This document shows, piece after piece, positions 38,441 through 44,244 of a DNA stretch of 44,244 nucleotides. The position numbers were made by a program, and so were the translations under genes. This DNA is from Xanthomonas codiaei (GTDB lineage: Bacteria; Pseudomonadota; Gammaproteobacteria; Xanthomonadales; Xanthomonadaceae). Location of the stretch: assembly GCF_002939785.1 (NCBI RefSeq), contig NZ_MDEC01000015.1, positions 76,573-120,816 of the forward strand, written 5' to 3'. Numbering within the stretch: the stretch's first letter is position 1; every line of letters starts with the position of its first letter. The notes under the pieces were generated by a model that saw nothing but the letters and a program-made list of their open reading frames with translations, did not search any database and was not told the origin of the DNA.

Positions 38441-38964
38441 GCGTCGAAATAGTCCGGGTAGTAACGTGGACTGATGCAGTGCTTGTTGTCGACTGGTGGA
38501 TCGATTGGCTCAAGGCCTAACGCCATCAAGGCCGGCTCGATACGCGCTGCATGCGCGACGTTGGCGTCAGTCACCCCATAGCCATCCGCCACGGAGAAGC
38601 GGATCTCGTCCGCGCCGCACCAGACAAACACCGGCCCGCCATGCATCTGCTGCCACCCAGGCTGCTCGATCAGGGAACCGGGAATCAACGAAGCAAATGC
38701 GGCAAACACATCGCCCGCGTAGGCGCGCCCCACTTCCGGCTGTGGCGGCACCACACGATGCCGCACTGGCGCAATCCCCAAGCTCGCGAACGCATGCTCC
38801 AGCGTCTGCAGCGACGGATAGCCGAACGCAGCAAGCAAGCGGTCACCGTCATTGGCATGCCCACCCGCGGCCCTGACAAACCGAAACACACGCAAACGCC
38901 TCGCCCAGGCGCGCAACTGCATCTCGGCATGTTCTTCAAACAACCAACGCGACCAAGCGTCCAT
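38437..38964 (-). CDS. Hypothetical protein, first gene of coupled cassette
   Basis: 175-residue soluble protein, not recognised. It starts 'MDAWSRWLFEEHAEMQLRAWARRLRVFRF', has a central 'GDRLLAAFGYPSLQTLEHAFASLGI' helix block and a C-terminal 'DNKHCISPRYYPDYFDA'. GAGGACGG just before the ATG at 38964 supports the start; the longer frame runs into a decayed SymE remnant. It lies directly upstream of the 60-residue ORF and the SMI1/KNR4-like gene in the same orientation, so the three probably share a transcript. Possible immunity or toxin-associated role by context only. Confidence 0.6.
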   Translation of the reverse strand: MDAWSRWLFEEHAEMQLRAWARRLRVFRFVRAAGGHANDGDRLLAAFGYPSLQTLEHAFASLGIAPVRHRVVPPQPEVGRAYAGDVFAAFASLIPGSLIEQPGWQQMHGGPVFVWCGADEIRFSVADGYGVTDANVAHAARIEPALMALGLEPIDPPVDNKHCISPRYYPDYFDA

Positions 38965-39031
38965 ACCGTCCTCGTTGCCTTGAAGCGTATCGCCGCCCAC
39001 CGGCCAGACCCATCCGTGGATGGGCACTGTG

Positions 39032-39136
39032 TCCTTGTGGCGACGGGATGTCACGTTTGTAGCAGTGGCGCATGCCAAGCTGCTCGAGCCAGCGCCCGCG
39101 CAGGCACAGGATGGCATGCACCGGGCATCGACAGAT
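39032..39136 (-). pseudogene. Decayed SymE-family fragment
   Basis: The minus strand encodes 'CPVHAILCLRGRWLEQLGM', which matches the hallmark 'LRLRGRWLEQLGF' of the intact SymE-family gene at 43285-43671, then loses similarity. There is no start, Shine-Dalgarno or full-length frame. It is a relic of a second copy. Confidence 0.65.
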
Positions 39137-39210
39137 AATGCCGTTGCTCAAGGTGCAGCGTTGCGAGCGTCGGCAGTTGATCCCGATTCCGTCGCCGTGA
39201 GCGCCCTCGT

Positions 39211-39906
39211 TCAACGCACCTGAAGTTTTGGCCTGAGATCTTCCACCAAGCGCTTGCGACTGCTGCGCGAATACTCCAGCGGAGAGAACGGCATCGCGGC
39301 TGCTTCGTATTGGCCGATAGTATCCAGGCACTGCCGCCTTTGCTCCGCCGAATACACGTCCTTCGATCCGTTGTCGCTCATCTCTATCAACGCCTCCTGC
39401 AAAACCTCCTTGCGCGCGATGGAGGCTTCCGACGAGACGTCCGCGACGCAGAGGCTGAAGACCCCTTTCAAGAAGTGGTGCCAGGCACTCTCGGTGCGCT
39501 TGTCGAGACCTTCCGCAATGACGCTACCCGTCTCGGTAAAACTATCGGGCAAGCGATACACCGTCTTGTCCAGTTCCATGAGCGCGGCTGCGAAATTGCG
39601 CCTGAAGCGCTCTTTCAGGGCGGTATGCGCCCGCTGCGCACCCTCGCTGGCTCTCGCCTCCAACGCCAGCACCACCCAGGCGGCGTTGCCCGGATGGAAG
39701 TATCGCCCGGGCGCCAGCGCGTGCACCTGAAATTCGCCAAAGGCCTGTGAGATGAATCGACCGTCCTCGGTGACCGTGTAGGAGGGCTCGGGCACGAGCC
39801 TTTCATTCACCAGCAAGGTCAGTGTTTCGGGCGAGATCGCACAGGCGGCAGCCAGCTGCTCGGCGGTTCGGTAGTGATGGTCCAGATACGCTTCCAGATC
39901 GCTCAT
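39211..39906 (-). CDS. DUF6058-like hypothetical protein
   Basis: 231-residue cytoplasmic protein. The N-terminus 'MSDLEAYLDHHYRTAEQLAAACAISPETLTLLVNERLVPEPSYTV' looks like a MerR-like/helix-turn-helix specificity segment, then 'YFHPGNAAWVVLALEA' and an all-helical C-terminal domain. The pattern recalls DUF6058 proteins, which are of unknown function and sometimes found near natural-product genes. The ATG at 39906 is chosen for the natural N-terminus; the frame is open to 40092. It is divergent from the effector-like gene, and the PIP-like element lies between them. Confidence 0.6.
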   Translation of the reverse strand: MSDLEAYLDHHYRTAEQLAAACAISPETLTLLVNERLVPEPSYTVTEDGRFISQAFGEFQVHALAPGRYFHPGNAAWVVLALEARASEGAQRAHTALKERFRRNFAAALMELDKTVYRLPDSFTETGSVIAEGLDKRTESAWHHFLKGVFSLCVADVSSEASIARKEVLQEALIEMSDNGSKDVYSAEQRRQCLDTIGQYEAAAMPFSPLEYSRSSRKRLVEDLRPKLQVR

Positions 39907-40162
39907 GCGATGAACGGTGCTCCATGCAAGACACGTCGCCCCAACGCGGCATGCGGCCATCCTCCCAAAGTCGTTTGCGGCCGTCAATCGCACCTTCGGC
40001 AGGCACACTCCATCGCTACACGGAATGCCATATTCCGTTAACGAATGATCATTTCGCAGTTGAAGCGCCCCGATTCTCCGGCTTGATGGCATTTTCGAGT
40101 CACTGACGACGATGACGCATGCCTCACAAAGCGGCCATGAGTGCGAGGGTCTGCCTTAGCAC

Positions 40163-40187
40163 TTCGATTGCACGCAGAAAAGTTCGC
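40163..40187 (+). promoter_or_regulatory. Imperfect PIP box (HrpX-type) upstream of effector-like gene
   Basis: TTCGA-N15-TTCGC has exactly the 15-base spacing of the plant-inducible-promoter box (TTCGB-N15-TTCGB); only the fifth base of the first half deviates (A instead of C/G/T). It lies on the same strand 241 bp before the GTG start and 151 bp before the alternative ATG at 40338. I do not see a clean YANNNT hexamer 30-32 bases downstream, so the promoter call is provisional. Confidence 0.5.
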
Positions 40188-40427
40188 ACTGTGTTTACCC
40201 GAACCGCTGATGGCGGCATGCAAGACGGTGTCTGCGTGCCGCACGTCGACCGTGGTCTCGCGTTGATCGAGGCATAAGCTCTGGCGCCAGCGATCCGTGC
40301 GCTGCAATCGCGGCTGGCACCGCTATGCGTCCAGTGAATGATGTACCGGCCATCAACGCCGCACATCAACAACCCCGCAAGCCGAGGCGGCGGCACGCCG
40401 CCATTTCTCCCGCAGCGAGGACATGCC

Positions 40428-42011
40428 GTGACGAAGATCCCTTCAGCTAGCACTTCCCAGCCAACGCGATCGACAAATGAAGAGGTGGCGATCGAAATGC
40501 CACCACTACAACAGCGCAACGAGACACCGTCACCTACGGCGGACCCTGCACTGTCGGGCCTGGCTCGTAGGCCTTCCGGACGACGCAGCAACTCGGAACG
40601 CAGCGAAGGATCTGGCGACACTGCCGACAGACACCAACACACCGGTGAGAGCCCGCTGCTGCATACCTCAGGCGCGTCGCTGCTGCATGGCAACGAGAGC
40701 AGCAGCGAGCACTTCTTCGATGCCGACGAGTCCTTTTCGTCGGCAGGCTCTTCTTCCATTCCGCAGCAACACCCTGCGCCACCAGATCCGCAAGTGCACA
40801 CATCTGCAATCACCAGCGCAACGACACGCACCGAGCGCTTGGGTGCACTGGCTGCATCGATCGGAACCGGCGCAGCGCATGGCGTGCGCACCATCCTTGG
40901 ACCGACCGCCACCGCGGTGATGGCTGCAGCGCGCGGCGCACTACCGCTCAGTTTTGACAAGCAATACCTGGGCGCTGCGTTGGGGCACCTGGTGCACCAG
41001 TCCACTTCAGTGGGGCCAACCACATTCGCGCGCGAGTTGCTGGGCGAGGGATTGTTTGCCGCTCTTCGCCAGCTCCCGCCTGAAGCGGTCGTCGCCCTGC
41101 AGGCTGTGTCGGGCACGCTGCAGATGGCGCTGCATACGCTGCGAAGCAACCGCGAGAAACGCAACCCAGACGCGGCAGCGCGAGGCTTTCACAATCTCAG
41201 TCTCGAACAATGGGATGCCTTGTCCGAAGACGAACGCAACGACAAGAAAGCCGAGCAGCAACATTACTCGGATCTGGTCACCCGGCTTGCGCTGGGCGGC
41301 ATCCTGAGCAACATCGCCGTGGGTGCGGCCGGCAAGGCATCCGGCCAACCGGAGATGGCGGCCAGGCTGCTGGCCAGTGATCTGAAGATCGCCGCTTATG
41401 CCGCAGCGCGCGACACGATCCAGGCGACTTTCAAGATGGTGGGAACGGCCGGACCCACTAATGGCGGAATCAGCGATCCGCACATCACCAGCGCCGGCAG
41501 GTTCTACGGCATGGCCAACGTGCTGACCAACTTGGCATCGAACGAGCTGGCATCGCCGGACTTTGCAGCGGCCAGGCAGCGCTGGGCAGGGCTGAACTCG
41601 CCTTTCAACAAAGGGGAGGCGACCAGCGTCATCTTTCGTCAATCGGCAGTGAACACCGCCTTGAACGTCGGCCTGGAGACATTGGACTGGATCAACGTCA
41701 CCCAGCACGAAGCCGACGAAGCCGGGACCAAGCAAATCTGGGAACCAGCGTGGAAGGGCAAGCGCGAGGATTACGAGCGGGTGATGGATCACTCGGTCGC
41801 ACGCACGGCCGCCATCAACTCCAATATCGCGCTCGGTACAGCCATCAACATGATTGGCGCCTGGGTCGGGTTGTCGCCTGCACGCAGCGGATTGCTTGCC
41901 AATACTGTGTCTGGCGTAGTTGCCGGCATGCAATACAAGACCATCGGTGCCACCTGGCAGGCCGAGGCAGCAGTTCGCGGCGCCGAAGCATCTCGCGCGC
42001 AGCCTGAATAA
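40428..42011 (+). CDS. Candidate type III secreted effector (unassigned Xop-like)
   Basis: 527 residues from a GTG preceded by GAGGA; an ATG at 40338 (557 residues) is the alternative but lacks a ribosome site. The first 130 residues are Ser/Thr/Pro/Gln-rich, low in hydrophobics and probably disordered ('MTKIPSASTSQPTRSTNEE', 'SSSEHFFDADESFSSAGSSS'), as expected for a type III secretion signal. From about residue 140 an Ala/Gly-rich helical domain follows with several amphipathic segments ('LGALAASIGTGAAHGVRTIL', 'RLALGGILSNIAVGAAGKASG', 'NSNIALGTAINMIGAWVGLS'). There is no enzymatic motif that I recognise. An imperfect PIP box lies upstream, a convergent IpgF/Hpa2-like transglycosylase follows, and base composition is less GC-rich than the core genes. 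I could not assign it to a named Xop family. Confidence 0.65.
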   Translation: MTKIPSASTSQPTRSTNEEVAIEMPPLQQRNETPSPTADPALSGLARRPSGRRSNSERSEGSGDTADRHQHTGESPLLHTSGASLLHGNESSSEHFFDADESFSSAGSSSIPQQHPAPPDPQVHTSAITSATTRTERLGALAASIGTGAAHGVRTILGPTATAVMAAARGALPLSFDKQYLGAALGHLVHQSTSVGPTTFARELLGEGLFAALRQLPPEAVVALQAVSGTLQMALHTLRSNREKRNPDAAARGFHNLSLEQWDALSEDERNDKKAEQQHYSDLVTRLALGGILSNIAVGAAGKASGQPEMAARLLASDLKIAAYAAARDTIQATFKMVGTAGPTNGGISDPHITSAGRFYGMANVLTNLASNELASPDFAAARQRWAGLNSPFNKGEATSVIFRQSAVNTALNVGLETLDWINVTQHEADEAGTKQIWEPAWKGKREDYERVMDHSVARTAAINSNIALGTAINMIGAWVGLSPARSGLLANTVSGVVAGMQYKTIGATWQAEAAVRGAEASRAQPE

Positions 42012-42025
42012 GCACAGCGCTCAAA

Positions 42026-42057
42026 CCGCCGCGCTCGCCACCCGGTGAGCGCGGTGA
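42026..42057. terminator. Hairpin between convergent effector and transglycosylase genes
   Basis: CCGCGCTC (42029-42036) and GAGCGCGG (42047-42054) form a perfect 8-bp stem in the 84-bp gap between the two convergent stop codons. No T-tract follows on either strand, so it may be a weak or factor-assisted terminator. Confidence 0.4.
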
Positions 42058-42095
42058 TGTACGTCGCTACACCCTCCACGGCTGCCGCGACAGCG

Positions 42096-42515
42096 TCATT
42101 CGACAACCACACCGCGCCTGATCAGAATCGCATGAATGGCGTGCGCATATTTATCGCGCTCCGCGGGTGTTTCGGAATGATAGGCGCCCACAGCGGCCCA
42201 GGTATTTCCGTATTTATTGGTCATCTCGCGTAGCCGCCAAGCCGCCACATACACGCTGACGCAAGGATGCATCAACGCGTCCTTGGAGATACCGTAGCTG
42301 GAGAGGCGTCGTAGGTGGATCGAATTGATCTGCATGCTTCCATAACCGATCGTACCGTTGTTGTTGTGATGGATCGCATCGGCACGGCCACGCGGCTCCT
42401 GCCACGCAATGGCGCCTAGCACACATGGATTGACATGTTGATAACTGGCGGCTTCTTCAAAGCAGTCTGCCCGTGCGAGCGGCGCGGCGCATAGCAACGC
42501 CACTGCAATCAACAC
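42096..42515 (-). CDS. IpgF/Hpa2-like lytic transglycosylase (type III secretion-associated)
   Basis: About 139 residues from a GTG at 42515; the start is uncertain because the frame is open to 42665. A signal peptide (VLIAVALLCAAPLARA) precedes 'DCFEEAASYQHVNPCVLGAIAWQE', the SLT/VirB1-like domain with the catalytic Glu (WQE), then 'NNNGTIGYGSMQINSIHL' and 'YVAAWRLREMTNKYGNTWAAVGAYHSETP'. This is the pattern of IpgF, IagB and Xanthomonas Hpa2/HpaH, which cut peptidoglycan to let the type III apparatus through. Unlike the usual 'ES' after the glutamate, here it is 'EP'. It is convergent with the effector-like gene. A chromosomal hrp cluster is not in the window. Confidence 0.8.
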   Translation of the reverse strand: MLIAVALLCAAPLARADCFEEAASYQHVNPCVLGAIAWQEPRGRADAIHHNNNGTIGYGSMQINSIHLRRLSSYGISKDALMHPCVSVYVAAWRLREMTNKYGNTWAAVGAYHSETPAERDKYAHAIHAILIRRGVVVE

Positions 42516-42906
42516 CCGTCGCCGAGGCGCGGCAACAGGCCAGGGCTGTGAGCGGCTACAGATCCTGTCGTTGCTCGATACGCAGGCCACCTTCGCCAGT
42601 TGGCTGGCAGGACTGGGCTGCGAGGCCGCCGGTATCGCCCAATGGCGATCGCCACGCAACAGCACACGCAGGCTCTATTCGACGCTACGCGTCGGTCGCG
42701 AGGCGCTGGTCAGACGATGGCCGATGGAACCTGTCTCACGCCGGCTGGAACGCTTGCGCACATGCCCGAAGCAGTGCGCGAGCAGATGACGCTGGTGCCG
42801 TAAAAACGTGGGGATATCTAAGAACCTGACCCCGTTCTTTCGATCGCTCATTTGGATCCTATGTCTGAGTCAGCCGATCAACGACGCAATGCGGCATGAT
42901 CGATCA
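42516..42906. other. Region upstream of the transglycosylase with possible gene remnants
   Basis: No complete gene is evident. A plus-strand frame ending at 42803 gives 'ALFDATRRSRGAGQTMADGTCLTPAGTLAHMPEAVREQM' in pieces and could be the tail of a lost gene, but it has no start. No PIP box is visible before the transglycosylase. Confidence 0.3.
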
Positions 42907-43242
42907 TCAGGCCTCAAACGCGCGCGGCGAAAATGGGGCGTCAGGGCCACGGTAGAAGCTGCCAGCGATGGGGACTGCTCTCCAGCCAGTGAATTTGCCG
43001 ACTTGGACATGTTCGAGGACCCCAATCCAGCCAAGGATGCTTCCAGGGCCGTCGTCATCCCATAGAAAGACATGCTTACCCGGCTGCGGACGCGCTGATG
43101 CCAGTGCAGTGGGATCGAGAACGTAGAACGCGGTGTCTCCACCTCCGCCCCAGCCCTGAGCGTTGAGGTCAGCCCGTACGCGAGGCATCTCTGCGGGTGG
43201 CGGGTGTCCTTGCATAGGGGCCTGGTCATGGTGGAAGCGCAT
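42907..43242 (-). CDS. Small hypothetical protein
   Basis: 111-residue soluble protein, not recognised. The central 'DTAFYVLDPTALASARPQPGKHVFLWDDDGPGSILGWIGV' and C-terminal 'GWRAVPIAGSFYRGPDAPFSP' look like a real folded domain. The start is unclear: ATG at 43242, or 43188 ('MPRVRADLNAQGWGG') with a weak GCAGAG upstream. It lies 42 bp after the SymE-family gene on the same strand, so it may be co-transcribed. Confidence 0.5.
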   Translation of the reverse strand: MRFHHDQAPMQGHPPPAEMPRVRADLNAQGWGGGGDTAFYVLDPTALASARPQPGKHVFLWDDDGPGSILGWIGVLEHVQVGKFTGWRAVPIAGSFYRGPDAPFSPRAFEA

Positions 43243-43284
43243 GAGCGCCGCGTCATGCGATCCTCGGCGACGCGTTGGGCGCCG

Positions 43285-43671
43285 TCAATTGCCATCGCTC
43301 CTTGTGCCGATTCTCTTGCCGCTTGGATCAGCCACGGTGACGATCAGCTCGCCGTTGCGCATGCGGATGTGGAGTTTGCTGCCGATGGTGAAGCCGAGTT
43401 GTTCCAGCCAGCGGCCGCGTAGGCGCAGCGTGGGGATGCGTTGGTGGCTGTCGGGGTAGTAGCCGTAGCCGACGGTGCAGTGTTGCGGGGCACGCGGGTG
43501 GCCTGGGCGACGCGGCTTGCTGGGATCGGGGCGGGGCTCGGGGATGGGGGTGCGCTCGACGTACGGTGGTGGCTTGAGTGTGGGGTCGAGGGTGCGCCAG
43601 ACGACCTCGGTGGGCGGCGGCACCGTGGCGCGCTTGCGCGCTAGCTTGGGACTAGACGTGGATCGACGCAT
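43285..43671 (-). CDS. SymE-family toxin-like protein with proline-rich N-terminus
   Basis: 128-residue protein. The C-terminal 60 residues carry the SymE signature ('CTVGYGYYPDSHQRIPTLRLRGRWLEQLGF', 'IGSKLHIRMRNGELIVTV'), an AbrB-like swapped-hairpin fold. E. coli SymE is an SOS-induced toxin controlled by antisense RNA SymR. The N-terminal 65 residues are basic and Pro-rich. AAGGAGGG seven bases before the ATG at 43671 fixes the start, within a frame open to 43743. The gene is preceded by a 170-nt run of strong hairpins that may regulate it. A decayed copy lies at 39032-39136. Toxicity here is inferred from the family only. Confidence 0.8.
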   Translation of the reverse strand: MRRSTSSPKLARKRATVPPPTEVVWRTLDPTLKPPPYVERTPIPEPRPDPSKPRRPGHPRAPQHCTVGYGYYPDSHQRIPTLRLRGRWLEQLGFTIGSKLHIRMRNGELIVTVADPSGKRIGTRSDGN

Positions 43672-43697
43672 GGCAAAGCCCTCCTTGACGAACAGGC

Positions 43698-43868
43698 CCC
43701 GCCGCCGGGAGGCGACGGGATGTCGGGAGGTTAGAAACCGCACACAGTCGGCGGGCGTATTTCCCCGAAGGGTGTTGTATTAGCCGCCCTCCCGACGCAA
43801 GCATCGCGTCGTTTGTGCCCACAAGATGCTGCAGGCACAAAAAACCCACCAGTTTGACGGAGGTGGGT
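43698..43868 (-). ncRNA. Highly structured leader RNA upstream of the SymE-family gene
   Basis: On the minus strand five stems follow one another: 43868-43844 (7 bp with T6), 43841-43812 (TTTGTGCC/GGCACAAA, 8 bp), 43810-43794 (GACGC/GCGTC), 43796-43722 (GTCGGGAGG/CCTCCCGAC, 9 bp enclosing CCC-UUCG-GGG) and 43719-43698 (9 bp, loop UCCC). The cUUCGg tetraloop and a G-U pair that would be A-C on the other strand both argue for minus-strand transcription. The third and fourth stems share three bases, so alternative folds are possible. Probably a cis-regulatory leader; a separate small RNA is an alternative. Confidence 0.55.
43838..43868 (-). terminator. Rho-independent terminator-like hairpin
   Basis: ACCCACC / GGTGGGT stem of 7 bp with an 11-base loop, followed by TTTTTTG on the minus strand. 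It lies about 170 nt before the SymE-family start codon, so it either ends an upstream transcript or attenuates the leader. The T-tract is shared with the next hairpin. Confidence 0.6.
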
Positions 43869-44162
43869 ACCGCTGTGTGAGGAGTTTCTACGCTCCTTAT
43901 GGTAGAGATTGCTGCGGGTTTGTTGAGATGTCAACTGCTTTTTTGGCAAAGCGCATCAAATGCCAACGCGGTCGTTGCCGTATTAGATGATGTATGCAAA
44001 TGATTCTGCCTCTATCTCGGAGTCATGCGGGGTAGCTCGCCCCCACTCCCTTTGTTATTGAACCATGCTTTAGCTTCCGGCCTTGATTCGGCCAAGCACA
44101 ACTTCATAGCCGCTTGGAAGATTATTCACTGATACAGTGGGATTGCGAGGATTGCGAACTAG
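43869..44162. other. Intergenic region before a putative insertion-sequence end
   Basis: AT-richer than the rest of the window, without an obvious gene. It should contain the promoter for the minus-strand leader RNA. Confidence 0.35.
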
Positions 44163-44244
44163 GGAAGGTCTGAACAACGAGACCTGACAGGGCGGAAGGT
44201 GGCGTCGTTCCGAAGAGTGGCTTTTGGAACTTCGGAATTTCGCC
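44163..44244. mobile_element. Putative left end of an IS5-group insertion sequence (runs off window)
   Basis: GGAAGGTCTGAACAACGAG begins immediately after CTAG (44159-44162). IS5-group elements have terminal repeats beginning GGAAGGTGCGAA-like and duplicate a YTAR target such as CTAG. The transposase gene would lie beyond the window, so only the end is visible. Confidence 0.45.

Noticed and set aside
42600..42803. 67-codon plus-strand frame as an independent gene
   Set aside because: It begins at a TTG without a ribosome site and has no recognisable domain. At most it is a remnant.

Overview
The window looks like chromosome of a plant-associated Xanthomonas. The reasons are the very GC-rich coding style, the phhA/AsnC pair, a pectin/rhamnogalacturonan utilisation cluster with a TRAP transporter, a glgE-treS/mak-glgB operon, Xanthomonas-style palindromic intergenic repeats, and a PIP-box-like element before a Ser/Thr/Pro-rich effector-like protein. 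The species cannot be fixed from the sequence alone.

Layout. 1-6.6 kb: patatin-like lipoprotein; siderophore-type TonB-dependent receptor; AsnC/Lrp regulator divergent from phenylalanine 4-hydroxylase (phhA); DUF2442-like protein; a 205-bp tandem duplication. 7-23.6 kb: pectin block. The leftward group is kduI, kduD, an RpiB/LacA-type isomerase and an SGNH-esterase/cupin fusion. Then come a LacI-family regulator, a GH43 glycosidase, TRAP genes (M, Q, P) and a hydratase-family protein. A rightward set of three exported esterases and a leftward exported aldo/keto reductase follow. Three near-identical operator-like sites (TGGTWAACCGGTGKCATT) precede kduI, GH43 and the hydratase/esterase divergent promoter, which suggests one LacI regulon. 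23.7-27.2 kb: YfcE-type phosphoesterase, a membrane-anchored hypothetical, and a DUF3325-DUF3649-PepSY membrane operon of the kind linked to iron uptake. 27.7-36.4 kb: glgE, treS-maltokinase and glgB, joined by two 4-nt stop/start overlaps. Together they convert trehalose via maltose and maltose-1-phosphate to branched alpha-glucan.

36.7-44.2 kb: an accessory, mosaic region. It holds a possibly truncated secreted protein, a membrane protein, a tightly coupled three-ORF cassette ending in an SMI1/KNR4-like protein, a decayed SymE copy, a DUF6058-like protein, a candidate type III effector with an imperfect PIP box, a convergent IpgF/Hpa2-like lytic transglycosylase, a small hypothetical, an intact SymE-family gene behind a strongly structured leader RNA, and what looks like the left end of an IS5-group insertion sequence at the window edge.

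The most interesting part is 39.9-44.2 kb (effector, transglycosylase, SymE with RNA leader, IS end). Next are the shared operator of the pectin regulon and two fusions: esterase-cupin, and GlgE with a long degenerate amylase-like N-terminus.
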